Notes: generated from the sequence alone by a model not told the origin. DNA of 64,000 bases from Azolla caroliniana (GCA_043228905.1 JBHGNT010000010.1:4960001-5024000); one strand, 5' to 3'. Counted from the first letter of the stretch, positions 46,940 to 60,773 are shown. A program made the numbers and translations.

Positions 46940-47330
46940 AGGACGCCTCTAATGCTTCAAACTTTTGTCGAGTTCAGAGAAGTTGGCTGTAATGCTCTTA
47001 GGGTTTGAAAAATAGAATGGGCACTGTGATAAATACCTTGATGATTGACAAAATGTCTACAACATTAGAAGTTGGTTGTAATGCTCTTAGGGTTTGAAAA
47101 TTAGAATACCAAAATACTCTAATGCTTCAAACTTTTGTCGAGTTCAGAGAAGTTGGTTGTAATGCTCTTAGGGTTTGAAAAATAGAATGGGCATTGTGAT
47201 AAATACCTTGATGATTGACAAAATGTCTACAACATTAGAAGTTGGTTGTAATGCTCTTAGGGTTTGAAAATCAGAATGGGCACCGTGATAAATACCTTGA
47301 TGATTGACGAAATGTCTACAACATTAGTGG
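46940..47330. repeat. nested tandem repeats with an 80-90 bp period
   Basis: TGTAATGCTCTTAGGGTTTG recurs at about 46990, 47078, 47158 and 47247. Two of the intervals are about 90 bp and share ATAAATACCTTGATGATTGAC. The third also repeats ACTTTTGTCGAGTTCAGAG from 46962. Confidence 0.8.
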
Positions 47331-47509
47331 TGCGCACTTCAGAAACTATTAAGTAACATAGGGGCATGCCAATATTGTTTTTATTTATGGTTGGTTCTTG
47401 TGGTACCTATTCAATCATACATTGAACTTAGGGTTTATGATTTAGGGTTTACTCCAATCATGGGGGACAAGGGACCTCTCATGGAGTCCTCATGCTCCCT
47501 GTATGGGGG

Positions 47510-47511
<2 letters not shown>

Positions 47512-47560
<49 letters not shown>

Positions 47561-47583
47561 TGTGTGTGTGTGTGTGTGTGTGT
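47512..47583. repeat. (GA)n(GT)n compound microsatellite in the PPR-gene leader
   Basis: About 23 GA units are followed by about 12 GT units, ending 40 bases before the PPR start codon. An upstream in-frame ATG (47503) would translate the tract as Arg-Glu and Val-Cys repeats, which argues against it as the start. Confidence 0.9.
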
Positions 47584-47622
47584 GGTGAGAACATTCTTTT
47601 GTATGAACACAAAGTTTGTTTC

Positions 47623-49911
47623 ATGACTGGGAGGTATGCCCTGTTCCTGAACAGAGCAACTTCTCCTTCTCTTTGTCAACACTTGCAAGAGCGTATCTCT
47701 ACCCTTGTTACATCAGGAGAAGACTACAAAGCACTCTCTCTCTTCCAGAAGTTGCAAGATCAAATCCCACTAGACCACTCTCTCTCCCTGTACATCTTAA
47801 AAGCTTGCATCAATTTAAGCCTCCTACATCCTGCCAGACTTCTTCATGATCAACTTATCAGGCATGGCATTTCCATTGATGGGCTCGTTGGAAATAGTCT
47901 TATCACTCTGTATGCTAGATGCGGTTCTCTTGATGAAGGACAAAAGATTTTTGACTTGTTGCAAAATAGAAGTTCAGTCTCATGGAGTGCACTCATTGGT
48001 GGTTATATGCAACACGGACATGGCCACAAGGCCATTGAGATTTTTTATGAGATGCAGTATAAAGGATTATGTCTTAATCGATCCATCTTATTATCTATAT
48101 TGAAAGCATGTGGCAGCATATGTGGCATATTGAAAGGTATGATCCTCCATCATAAAATCATTGTCGAAGGTAGCAAGTATGGATATGGTGATGTTGTTAC
48201 TGTTCAGAGTGCTCTACTTGATATGTATGCAAAATGTGGTTGTTTGGATGAGGCACAGAAGGTATTTGATAGCTTGCCAAATGCAGATGTTATAGCTTGG
48301 AATGTATTGATTTCGGGGTATTCTCGGCATGATGAAGGGCATCAGGTGTTCATTATTTACCAGGAAATGCAACGAAATGGCATCAAACCAACGAAAACTA
48401 CATTTTTATGTGTGTTGAAAGCATGTTGTTTTCTATCAGCCACAGAAGAAGGCAAAGTGGTACATGACCATATGATGAAAACGTTGGTATTTATGGATGA
48501 GATACTTGTGAATTCACTCATTAACATGTATGCCAATTGTGGATGGCTCAATGAAGCACGGAAAATGTTTGACATGATGTGTCCTTTTCCAAATAAAGGT
48601 ATGTGGGGGGTGATGATAGGAGGATATGTCCAACATGGACATAATCTTATCGCCCTAAGTCTTTTCACTAGGATGCCAAAGCATTTTCAAACATCAGATC
48701 AAGATGTATATCCGAGCCTCCTAAAAGCATGTGGAAATCTTAAAGCGTCAATTGAAGGTGCAGTGATCCACGATTTGATAGTGAGAAATCTGGCTGAGGA
48801 ATCCAATGTTATACTCGGAAGTGCCCTTATTGATATGTATTGTAAATGTGGATTCCTTGATGAAGCACGTGTAGTGTTTAACAAGATAGGAAATAGGAAT
48901 GTAGTATCATGGGGTGCAATGATTTCAGGCTATGTCGAGCATGGCTGTGGACTTATTGCTCTACACTTATTTGAAGACATGGAAAATGAAGGCATATCCC
49001 CTAACAGAACCTTGTTTCTATCTTGCATGAAAGCATGTGCAATGTCAAGTGACATTGACAAAGGGAGATGTCAACATAACAGTATCGTACTCCTTGGATT
49101 GGATTCAGATGCAACAATAGGAAGCGCCATTATTGATATGTATGCAAAATGTGGGAGAACACAAGAAGCAATCCATTGTTTTGAGAACATGGAAATACGA
49201 GATGTAGTCTGTTGGAATGCGATGATGACAGGATATTTCCATGATGGATTCGCTTACAATGCGTTGAAACTTTTCTGGAAAATGCAAAGAGAGGAAGTAA
49301 AACCAGATGAAGTATCAATATTATCTGCTTTGCAAGCATGTGGTCAGATTGGAGCTATTTCACATGGCCGGATGGTGCATTGTGTGGCAATCGAGACTAA
49401 TCTAACATCAGGGACAGTAATCGGAAGAAGCCTTGTCGTTATGTATGCTAAGTGTGGTAGCTTAGAAGAAGCACAAAAGGTTCTTTATGCTCTTACCCAA
49501 CAAGATTTGATTTCATGGAGCTCGTTAATCGCTGGCTATGCTGAGTCTGGAAATTGTGAGATGATTAGAAAGTGTCTTGAAATGATGCTTGAACACGGAT
49601 TAAAACCAGATTGTAAAACTTTCAGCAGCTTGCTTTGTGCTTGTGCTCATGCTGGAAAAGTAGTTGAAGGATATAAATATTTCGAGGCAATGAAGCCAGA
49701 GTATAATGTCAGCCCTAGCATTGAGCATTATAACTCTATGATTGGTCTTTTGGCACATGTAGGTTGCTTAGAGGAAGCAACCAAAATGATAGACACTATG
49801 CCCATTTCACCAGATACAACAGGATGGATGTCTTTGATCATTGCTTGTAAGAACTATGGAAGCTTCGAGATAGGAAGGGTTTGTTTTGACGAGGTGGTTC
49901 AACCTCAGTGA
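47623..49911 (+). CDS. PPR protein (PLS class), intronless
   Basis: The frame from MTGRYALFLNRA gives about 762 residues. It is built almost wholly of pentatricopeptide repeats in P-L-S triplets, recognisable by recurring blocks such as GNSLITLYARCGSLDEGQKIF, SALLDMYAKCGCLDEAQKVF and LKACGSI, each about 100 residues apart. The C-terminus has the start of an E domain (GWMSLIIACKNYGSFEIG) and stops soon after it, with no E+ or DYW domain. PLS proteins bind organellar RNA sequence-specifically, usually for C-to-U editing or other processing in chloroplasts or mitochondria. Without DYW this one would need a partner deaminase. The basic, Ser-containing N-terminus is compatible with organelle targeting. 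No stops or frameshifts were seen. Confidence 0.9.
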   Translation: MTGRYALFLNRATSPSLCQHLQERISTLVTSGEDYKALSLFQKLQDQIPLDHSLSLYILKACINLSLLHPARLLHDQLIRHGISIDGLVGNSLITLYARCGSLDEGQKIFDLLQNRSSVSWSALIGGYMQHGHGHKAIEIFYEMQYKGLCLNRSILLSILKACGSICGILKGMILHHKIIVEGSKYGYGDVVTVQSALLDMYAKCGCLDEAQKVFDSLPNADVIAWNVLISGYSRHDEGHQVFIIYQEMQRNGIKPTKTTFLCVLKACCFLSATEEGKVVHDHMMKTLVFMDEILVNSLINMYANCGWLNEARKMFDMMCPFPNKGMWGVMIGGYVQHGHNLIALSLFTRMPKHFQTSDQDVYPSLLKACGNLKASIEGAVIHDLIVRNLAEESNVILGSALIDMYCKCGFLDEARVVFNKIGNRNVVSWGAMISGYVEHGCGLIALHLFEDMENEGISPNRTLFLSCMKACAMSSDIDKGRCQHNSIVLLGLDSDATIGSAIIDMYAKCGRTQEAIHCFENMEIRDVVCWNAMMTGYFHDGFAYNALKLFWKMQREEVKPDEVSILSALQACGQIGAISHGRMVHCVAIETNLTSGTVIGRSLVVMYAKCGSLEEAQKVLYALTQQDLISWSSLIAGYAESGNCEMIRKCLEMMLEHGLKPDCKTFSSLLCACAHAGKVVEGYKYFEAMKPEYNVSPSIEHYNSMIGLLAHVGCLEEATKMIDTMPISPDTTGWMSLIIACKNYGSFEIGRVCFDEVVQPQ

Positions 49912-52388
49912 GAATTTACACTTACGGCGAAGCGCCTATGATGGTGTTTATACAAATCAAGTGTACATGTGTTATGAGTATACTCATAATTTTAGGCATG
50001 TGATATGCCAGAGAGTTTGACCACATTGGTTTGTGGACTGAAGGCTGGATAACTATGATTTGGGCACATACCAAGGGTTTCATTCTATAAACAGCTAGCC
50101 ACCGTTGTGTGAGTTCTCTTATGGAATCATGGCCTTGTTGGTTCTAATTTATAAGAGGCTACCACCTACATCCCAGTGATGATTGGTTGGATGGAGGGGA
50201 TAGCTGAGGAGTATATTGATTGGAGAGAAGAATTGCCCAGGGGTAATTGTCTGGATGGAAGAAGAACATCAAGGGTAATTGGTTCATGCCTGGCACATGC
50301 TGATGTGAGAGAACTCTGCATGGTAACCAGCATACTCAAGTTATGAACATCTCTTCCACTATGAATGATGATTCCCGGAATTCTCCTTCATCTCACATTA
50401 TGATTCCCAGTTCCCCTACACATGTTTGTGTAGGAGGTTGTAATGGAGTAGATGTTGATGGGCCATGATTTCTTCCGCAACATGCCGACCTCCTACAAAG
50501 ACAAAAAAAGGGCATGACATTATTGTTACTTTGAGTTGTAATACAACTAAACTAAATAACTTCATTGACCTTTGATCACCATGTTGCAGCGCAACTTTAG
50601 GGCCAAGAACACCTTCCAATGGGCGTGGACATTATAATCCATAGACCTAGATTTGTCGCTAAATTTGGAGCCTTACCCAATCATTGCTAATGAAATACTT
50701 AAATAATTGGCTACATGCAACCTGCAATGTGAGATCGAGCTATCTAGCTCAAGAGGTTCGATTTCTTGAGGTATTAATCCTAACTTGCACTGGTGCTTTT
50801 TGACAACCTACAGTTCTTTGTCGTTGACTTTGTAAAAACTCCATAATTCTACAAAACTCTTAATTTGTTGGTTATGTATAAATTCCATTTCTCTAAGGAC
50901 TTCTAATGTGTAGTGTAAAACTTTTTGAGGATTGCTTTGGTGATGAACATGAGTAACACGATGTCTGAGAGTAACTCATAAGGCAAGTCCATATTTATCT
51001 CAAAAGAAATATGATGCATACTTTCACAAATATTGTATCTTTATATGTATGTTTTTATGCTTGCTTGATTCTATATATGTGTATGTGTATTTATAAATGG
51101 TATGTATGTATGTGTATTTGTGTACTTGTGTATCAAGGAGATGAGGATTGATGGACACCCTAGGGGATGCATTACTCGTTAGAGGAATTCCCAAGCCTTC
51201 ATTTGCCCAACCAATGCCTTTTTCTTTAACATGTTTTATTAGATCAAAGCTGGTAATTGTTGAGATCAAAGATATCACTAATTGTGAGCAACAATACTAC
51301 AGGGGAATTTTAAAGGTTTTGACTCACATTATGGTCATTTGCTTGATATAGATCAATTTCATCATTGTTCAACCCTTTTGGCATTGACATGTTAGTTTTG
51401 AGACCGTATTGTGGCATGGACAATTGGCCCACATGTTGAGATGAAGGTGATGGAGACTCGGGTTTCCAACCACATGCATTTTACATTAATTTGGATGAGG
51501 AAAATATACTAAGAAAGCAAGAAATGAAGCATTAATGAACGTGGAGGTCGTCAACAAACAACCAATGTGAGAGCCGATGCTCATTTGTTCATTTGCTTGA
51601 TTGCTAGAGTGTCGTTTTTCTTAACTTTTGTTTATGACAAAATAGGGGAAGTTCATACGTACTTGTAGAATAAAAAAGACAAGCTATTCAAAAAGTTCAA
51701 GGTATGTTTGTGCTTGTGTGAATGTTTAGAAGAGTTTGACAATTAAGGATCTTTGGTAAGATAATTGTAGGGAATTTAATTTCAATCAATTTTAGATCTT
51801 CAATGAGAACCAAGGAACCCAACGAGAGCTAACAACCATGTATGATGGTATTGTTAAGTTAATGAGCAAAGCAAGATGGGGCCACGTCAATGCAAAAGCA
51901 CATGAAACTTGAGTGAGAGTTTTGAGTAGAAGTTGTGCTAATGATATCTAAATCCATAAATCCATAAATCAAAATGTTTTTACCTCCATTTGAAGGGTGC
52001 AAAGAATCTTCCTCAAATTTATACTTTTGACAAATAAATATTTGTGGGATATGTACACAAATAACGCTAAAAGGTTTTATCATCATTTTGGTGTGTTGCT
52101 CATTCATTAAAGTACACAAAGGGTCTAGTCGAGGAAAATCTCTACACCTTTCTATAAAAACCTCTCCTAACTAATGGGAAAGTAGCTCCTTTTTTGGAAA
52201 ATATATGTACATATTGTTAAGAAATATCATATTAGCAGTTATATATCTATATTATATATATATAAGATTATTTTACATATCTCTATTAAGTACTTGTTGT
52301 ATGCTTCTACATGGCTGAACAATGAAATTGACATTAGTACCAAGAATGAAAATTTATATGCAAGATGAGGGAGGCACAAGAGAAAAAG
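49912..52388. other. intergenic, no gene recognised
   Basis: The 3' flank of the PPR gene followed by AT-rich sequence. None of the short frames on either strand shows a domain, and no DYW-like sequence follows the PPR stop. Confidence 0.6.
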
Positions 52389-53092
52389 CTAGCATCTAAA
52401 AACTTTTTATTTTTCCAAAACAAAATATCTTTCCATAAAGTTTTTTAAAAGAGTCATAACAGCTACATAATACAAAATATTTTTTCCCAACTTGTCTCGT
52501 GTAAGACAATGGCCGAGGAAACAAATCTATGTACTCCAAAGTAGAGGAAAACAGTGAACTAGTTTCCAACTATTCTATAGACACATTCCAAGTTATTCCA
52601 TAGACAGCAACAAAAGTAGTTTTGTCCGGACACTAAGCCCTTTGCAGCTCACAAATACGACCCATTTCAATCTTCTTCAACATGCTCATGTTCAACAGAA
52701 TTTGCAATTAACACATTCCAAGTTATTCCATAGACACAAACAAAAGTTGCGGCATACAGAGACAAGCCCTCACAGCTCATAGATTGGAACCATTACAATG
52801 CTTTTCAGCATGTTATATCCACGAATGTAATTCCAATCAATCTACCTTTATCCAAAAAACCAAATGCTACCACAAGCTTTCAAGGTAGAGAACAATGTAT
52901 TCCATGCCTCTACATCTCGGTTTTGAAGGTGAAAAAATACATTTAGTGCTTTTTCAAGACAACCACATTTCACATGTATTGTAAACACAAAAAGAATGCT
53001 TCCTCTTTCCACATCAACCATCTCGCCGATTACCACCAAATTCCTGCACAGACCAAATTTCAAGGTAGAGAACAACTAGCATCTAAAAACTT
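52389..53092 (-). pseudogene. PPR retrocopy flanked by a 17-bp target-site duplication
   Basis: CTAGCATCTAAAAACTT occurs perfectly at 52389-52405 and 53076-53092. Between them, the minus strand starts in PPR coding sequence (VKCGCLEKALNVFFHLQNRD, then WNTLFSTLKACGSI, about 53075-52850). It then runs through about 400 bases resembling a 3' UTR and ends in an A-rich stretch (GGAAAAATAAAAAG) against the left repeat. A 5'-truncated, A-tailed insert with a long target duplication is what LINE machinery makes from an mRNA. The UTR part holds a tandem duplication of about 129 bp (ACACATTCCAAGTTATTCC, twice). Confidence 0.7.
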
Positions 53093-53204
53093 GTGTCTAT
53101 ACTAGTGTGAAAAGGGCCAAAACATTGTAAAAGGCTAAAAAGGTATTCAAACCATTTTAGTCTTATGCCTCTTTCTTTGCTTTTTATCATAATTGCCTTC
53201 CCCT

Positions 53205-53325
53205 AGTAGTAAATTGTTAAATTACCAGCCTTAGGCCTTTGGGTTTGAGACCCAATTTTGTCACCCCTCTATTACTTGGAACTCCATGCGTATATCCTCT
53301 TAATTTACTAGATGCCACTATTATA
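53205..53325 (+). repeat. SINE-like repeat, copy 1
   Basis: It shares GTTAAATTACCAGCC-like sequence, a box B-like GGGTTTGAGACCC and a body ending TATATCCTCTTAATTTACTAG with the repeats at 55193-55318 and 55460-55572. No box A is convincing in this orientation, so class and strand are uncertain. Confidence 0.5.
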
Positions 53326-53826
53326 ATTAGAATTAGAATTTTTATCATCCATAAAGAGACCAGTTTTGACCTATGGGACCAGAGTATACATGTGTTATTG
53401 ATATCTGTCTCCTTCCTAAGAGGGGGTTATTCATACATTGAAGCATAAAGTCTCTATGTGTGAATAATGCATACACATATGAGCTCAACCTTCTAGGTGG
53501 TGTCTTAAGTATGGCACTTAAGTTATCACTCCCTCTTGGTATGTCAACATATCTTGAATGAATTGCACTATATGTCGAGCATGTGAAGAGCAAGTGACAT
53601 TCATCCTCTACGATGCCTTCATTGCATACTTTGCATGGCTTCAAATTCATTACATTTTGATACCATGATGCAACTTCAATACCTAACTTGTGAGATCTAG
53701 TGCGAAGTAGTGTAAGGGCTCTACGAGCATTACTACTCATATTGGTAATGAGATAAGGTTGGATACGATCAATAGGCATTCTTGTTTTATATTACGACCA
53801 ACATTCAGGGTTAACATTTACAACGT

Positions 53827-54530
53827 TGTCGTAGTGTATTCCACACACTACGTGAAAACCATAAAATAATATATCCGATTTTAGATACATATAAATAAAT
53901 AAATAATATATCAAAACATTTATCACGTGTATAGGGCAAGATTCGAAGCCTACACCTCCACATAGATAAACCCCAACTTTACCATTGTAATAACTTATCT
54001 TTAGTGTTATATATATAGATTTAATACATATAAGACCTTTACTTACACATACCTTTATTAAAAGGTAAAAATCATGTATTCTTTAGGGTATGAATATTTT
54101 ATTTACACGTGACATTAAAAGCGACTCATGCACATCTAGCGTGCATGAGCCCTATACTTAGGAAATGACAAAGCATCACATGCACATTTAGTGTGCATGG
54201 ACACAGTTGGTGAAAAAGCATGAAGCCATGCTTAGCCTCTTCCATCTTTATATAAGGAGGAGAGAAATATGTATAAGGTTGTTGATTAATATACAAGGAT
54301 TGATCAATCTAATATATTCGTGGGATTCACGAATTTTGCCATCTAAATTACTCTTATAATCTAAGTATTGTTTTAAATACACTAAACTCGTGGGATTCAC
54401 GAGATTGCTATCTTACTTCTCTTTCCACTATTCATAACTAGCCTTAAGTTGTATTCCTCTTCCTCCTAGTCAAAAACCTCGGCGGTTCCCACCCAACTCA
54501 CGCAACGATCCGGAGCCGAAGGGCACGACA
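53827..54530. mobile_element. solo LTR (704 bp) with a 4-bp target-site duplication
   Basis: It starts TGTCGTAGTG and ends GGGCACGACA, giving a six-base inverted terminal repeat (TGTCGT/ACGACA). It is flanked by ACGT at 53823-53826 and 54531-54534. It has no internal coding region. It contains a TATATAAGG-type box near 54252 and two copies of CTCGTGGGATTCACGA-like sequence (near 54320 and 54388). Placement inside a LINE frame that resumes on the other side confirms it as an insertion. Confidence 0.75.
53936..54000 (-). repeat. tRNA-like sequence inside the solo LTR
   Basis: On the minus strand TGGTAAAGTTGGGG (box A-like) is followed about 30 bases later by GGCTTCGAATCTTGCC (box B-like). This may be a SINE head nested in or captured by the LTR, or chance similarity. 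Confidence 0.4.
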
Positions 54531-55165
54531 ACGTAGTATTCTAACTTTGTCCTCTTAGCATCTTCCCACTTCATCCTTAATGATTCCACCAACCCGAAAG
54601 CTATAAAAGATCATCCACGCCCCATCTTCTAAACCATTTCCTTATGTCAAAAACCCAACCAGATGAGAGAATCTTACTCTTAGGATTCTTTTGTAGCTTA
54701 CATCCAACATTCTAAGCAAGATTTGGTAATCGATGATTCTACATATTCTTGACTTTTGGAATGTATTTATATACTCTTTGGAGTGCCAGTATTTCTATGG
54801 GTCGAGCACCTGTTTCCAAGAGCATAACCTAGTAAGAGGTAGTGCATTTAACTCCTAATTGCCTCCTTGAAAACATCTTTTGAATTTTCTCAATCTCATT
54901 CCATGCATTAAGAGAGATGGTGCCACCCCATACTTCTACTCTATAAAGCAATACTTGAGTTACCATGGCATTGAACAACATTAGTTTTACTTCCCATTCA
55001 CAAGTATCACTTTCGTTGCATTGGTTCTCCAAATGGTAATACGAATTCCAACCAGCTTGGCGCCTTGAAGCAAAGCATGCACTCCATTTATTTGTGGCGG
55101 GTACATCAATACCAAGATATTTAAAGCTTCGAACGAATTGTAAATGTTCACCTTTATATGTAAAA

Positions 55166-55318
55166 TAGGGGTTGTACCCATGCCCTTCCAACCTTACTAG
55201 TTGGGCTTCTCTGTCGTAAGTTATTAAACTTCTAGCCCTAAGTCTTGGATTCGAGACCCAAAATTTTGTCACCCCTCAATCACTCCATACATATATCCTC
55301 TAAATTTACTAGTGCCAC
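55166..55318. repeat. SINE-like repeat, copy 2
   Basis: It shares CCTTACTAG-TTGGGCTTCTC with 55610-55640, and shares the GATTCGAGACCC box B-like site and the ATATATCCTCTAAATTTACTAG body with the copies at 53205 and 55460. Its edge with the LINE fragment at 55185 is uncertain. Confidence 0.5.
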
Positions 55319-55459
55319 CCTTTCAGAAAAATATAAAAAAACTATCTTCCTTCTGGAAACTCATCAAGAAGGAACTTTTTCGGATTTGGCGGAATAATTT
55401 TATGCGACAAACCCGACGGTTGCTTAATTTGTTTATATTCTTAATTTACTAGTGGCAAC

Positions 55460-55640
55460 TTCTCTCCCATAAGTTGTTAAACTAGTAGCCCTAGGTCTTT
55501 GGTTCAAAACCCTAAAATTTCTCACTCTTATATTACTCCATACATATATCCTCTTAATTTACTAGATGCCACTTTGGAAAGTTGGGGTTGAACCCATCAC
55601 ATTTTGGTCTCCATTGGGCAACCTTACTAGGTGAGCTTCT
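55460..55640. repeat. SINE-like repeat, copy 3
   Basis: It contains GTTGTTAAACTAGTAGCCC, the box B-like GGTTCAAAACCC, the body ATATATCCTCTTAATTTACTAG, and then GGGGTTGAACCCA. The last reads GGGTTCAACCCC on the minus strand, where it follows CTAGTAAGGTTGCCC. A minus-strand tRNA-headed element is therefore likely. Confidence 0.5.
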
Positions 55641-57069
55641 CTCTCTTTTCCTAATGAAAAACACAATTATATTAATAAATGTGTGTTTAAAACACTACAA
55701 CGGTATCACAATGGAGTATGGTCACTACTTAGTACTACACATGTAGTGGAACATGTTACATTGCCAATAGGCCATTGAACAAGTTTAACGAGCATGCCTT
55801 CCTCACCCTTGCCACAACAAGCCGATAGAAGTTGGGATGCTCTAAATCATGAAGAAATATATCGACATCCTTGATCTTGACATCCAAGCAATTGTTTAGC
55901 AACACACTTATGACTTCTCCTCACCTTGCCTTTGTTTGAGCATTCATATTAGTATTACCATGTTGGGCCTTGGCAAGGCTAACTGACGGCCTAGTTTCAT
56001 GGTTTAACAATTTATTAGTTCCAATATAATTAAACAATTTGGTTTGGTTCCATTATTATTAAACGATTTAGTTTTTGCTCAATTAGGTTCTAAACCTCAA
56101 GTTTATCAGTTTGTAAGTTTAATGGTTTATTATTTTTTGGTTAACTTTTTATGGTTTTTTGGTTAATTGGCTATATAAATCTTGAACATATGTATCATTT
56201 ATTATAATAACATATTATGGAGAATCATTTCAATATTAATGAGATGATGATGTGTGTATTTGTGTGTGTGTGAGTGAGTGAGTGAGTGAGTGAGTGCGCG
56301 TGCATGTGTGTGAAAGAGCATAGAATATGATCTTTATAAAAGTTTAAGTCAAACATAAAGATAAATTAGAAAATGGTTTACTATAAAGAAATGTGTAGCA
56401 CAAGAAAGAGCAAACAAAAAGACCCTATGAGTGTGGGTGGTTCCTTCCCTTGGGTAAATCCTTAAAGTTTACATGACCTTTATTTAATATCCTTGAGCAC
56501 CTCAATGCTAAACAAAGTTGACATCACAACTTTTGATATAATTGTAGTTTTAACATATGCATATGGAATGGAATGTTGATACTTGTGGCTCATGTGGCAT
56601 TCTTGATACATCATTATCAACAAATCAATGCCATATAACCTTATGATACGTTTTAATAAATGGGAAACATCCAACTTGCATCGCAATAAATGTCACAATT
56701 TTGTGCAAGAAAAACCTATAGCATTGAATTGATGTTAATGTCATTTGCCCAAAAGGGCATAAATTCCATTGCATTACACAATAAAGCTATTTTAAAGAAA
56801 GAAACAACCATCCAATGCATTTTGATAATTAATTATTGCATTGTTTTGAGCTTAGAACTCATCACAATGCTTGGCACTTCATGATCATCCATACCTACCA
56901 CACAAGGTGCTACAAAAATGGATAATCTCATAAAGACAAACAAAAAGTAGCATGCATTAGTAGCATCTCTAACACCACAATGGACCCCCCTCAGACTCTA
57001 TGTAGCTTTGGACCAAAATCGCCAGACTTAGAAACAATGCAATCTGTTTCGAAAGGGCAAAAGTACAAT
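55641..57069. other. intergenic, no gene recognised
   Basis: AT-rich. A (GTGA)n tract lies at about 56268-56297. No coding region can be supported on either strand. Confidence 0.55.
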
Positions 57070-58880
57070 GTGATGGCATGACAAGATTGCCTCTCAGCAT
57101 TCCAAAAGCAAGAAAAGGTTAAAAGAAAGATGATGTGCGGGAAAGCCTACCGATATTTCATTTACGAACTCTTCATAAATTCTAGGTCGATATATCAATT
57201 CTAAGATGATAACACTTCGTTTTTTCATCGTTTATCAAATGAATGCCCCGCCAATCCATCACCCATAAATATATACAATTTCACACATTGCCACAAATAG
57301 TAAACTATATTTGTGATCTTTTAATGCCAAAGGAACACCAACATTATAAAGAATCATGAACTCATATATGAATGTATAGATGATTAATCTTCGTCTAAGG
57401 AGGTTGATGAATTTTATAAATCAATCTATCAATTTCACACTTTGTCACAAATAGTAAACTATATTAGGATGTTTTAATGCCAACGGTGCACAACATTATA
57501 AAGAATCATGAACTCATATATGAATGTATGTAGATATGTTTGTTGGGAGCATAGATAATTACTCTTCATCTAATGAGGTTGATGAATTTTATCAATCAAT
57601 CAAATGAGCCTTCTGCAAAGGGTGATGGCATGACAAGATTGCCTATCAGCATTCCAAAAGCAAGAAATGGTTAAAAGAAAGATGATGTGCTGGAAAGCCT
57701 ACCAATATTTCATTTACAAACTCTTCATAAATTCTAGGTCGATATATCAATTATAAGATGATAACACTTCATTTTTTCATCGTTTATCAAATGAATGCCC
57801 CGCCAATCCATCACCCATAAATATATACAATTCCACACATCACCACAAATAGTAAACTATATTTGTGATCTTTTAATGCCAAAGGAACACCAACATTGTA
57901 AAGAATCATGAACTCATATATGAATGTATAGATGATTAATCTTCATTTAATGAGGTTGATGAATTTTATCAATCAATCTATCAATTTCACACTTTGTCAC
58001 AAATAGTATACTATATTAGGATGTTTTAATGCCAACGTGCACAACATTATAAAGAATCATGAACTCATATATGAATGTATATAGATATGTTTCTTGAGAG
58101 CATAGATGATTAATCTTCATCTAATGAGGTTGATGAATTTTATCAATCAATCTATCAATTTCACACTTTGTCACAAATAGTATACTATATTAGGATGTTT
58201 TAATGCCAACGTGCACAACATTATAAAGAATCATGAACTCATATATGAATGTATATAGATATGTTTCTTGAGAGCATAGATGATTAATCTTCATCTAACG
58301 AGGTTGATGAATTTTATCAATCAATCTATCAATTTCACACTTTGTCACAAATAGTATACTATATTAGAATGTTTTAATTGCAAAGGAACACAACATTATA
58401 AAGTACACAACATTATAAAGAATCGTCGCCTCATATATGAATGTATATAGATATGTTTCTTGAGAGCATAGATGATTAATCTTCATCTAATGAGGTTGAT
58501 GAATTTTATCAATCAATCTATCAATTTCACACTTTGTCACAAATAGTATACTATATTAGAATGTTTTAATTGCAAAGGTACACAACATTATAAAGTACAC
58601 AACATTATAAAGAATCGTCGCCTCATATATGAATGTATATAGATATGTTTCTTGAGAGCATAGATGATTAATCTTCATCTAATGAGGTTGATGAATTTTA
58701 TCAATCAAGAAAAAAATCAATTTCATACTTTGTTTCGAATAGTAAACGATATTAGGATCTTTTAATGCCAAAAGTACACAACATTATAAAGAATCATGAA
58801 CTCATATATGGATGTATATAGATATGTTTCTTGAGAGCATAGATGATTAGACTTCATCGAAAGAGGTTGATGAATTTTGT
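57070..58880. repeat. tandem array derived from the 3' end of the methyltransferase gene
   Basis: GAGGTTGATGAATTTTATC-like sequence recurs at about 57400, 57574, 57952, 58126, 58300, 58492, 58684 and 58863, giving basic units of 174-192 bp. The segment around GATGGCATGACAAG (57072) is repeated at 57623, a 551-bp higher-order step. At about 57597-57622 the array contains CAATCAAATGAGCCTTCTGCAAAG, identical to the last codons and stop of the methyltransferase gene (58886-58911). The unit is therefore gene 3' end plus 3' flank. Confidence 0.8.
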
Positions 58881-58891
58881 CAAACAATCAA

Positions 58892-60714
<1,823 letters not shown>

Positions 60715-60727
60715 TCAAGCAAACCGA

Positions 60728-60746
60728 TTTAGGGTTTAGGGTTTAG
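60728..60746 (-). promoter_or_regulatory. telo-box-like motif upstream of the methyltransferase start
   Basis: On the coding strand the sequence reads CTAAACCCTAAACCCTAAA, about 14 bases upstream of the ATG. Telo-boxes (AAACCCTAA) occur in 5' regions of many plant genes expressed in dividing tissue; a role here is inferred from position only. Confidence 0.5.
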
Positions 60747-60773
60747 ACAAACAAAGAATCAGAGCAAGACGTC

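Larger units (their letters stand above)
53345..55185 (-). pseudogene. decayed LINE ORF2 3' region, split by a solo LTR
   Basis: Minus-strand 55185-54531 codes a non-LTR reverse transcriptase C-terminal region (FVRSFKYLGIDVPATNKW, LLYRVEVWGG, IEKIQKMFSRRQLGV). Minus-strand 53826-53345 codes the downstream zinc-binding end (CKVCNEGIVEDECHLLFTC). The two parts are separated by a 704-bp LTR. If that and one copy of its target duplication are ignored, the frame passes directly from one side to the other. The sequence is unlike the L1 copies elsewhere in the window, so it represents another LINE clade. Stops are present and the 5' part is absent. Confidence 0.75.

Noticed and set aside
47503-47622. 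Upstream ATG start for the PPR protein (40 extra residues)
   Set aside because: It would translate the GA and GT microsatellites into Arg-Glu and Val-Cys runs, and the ATG at 47623 gives a natural N-terminus.
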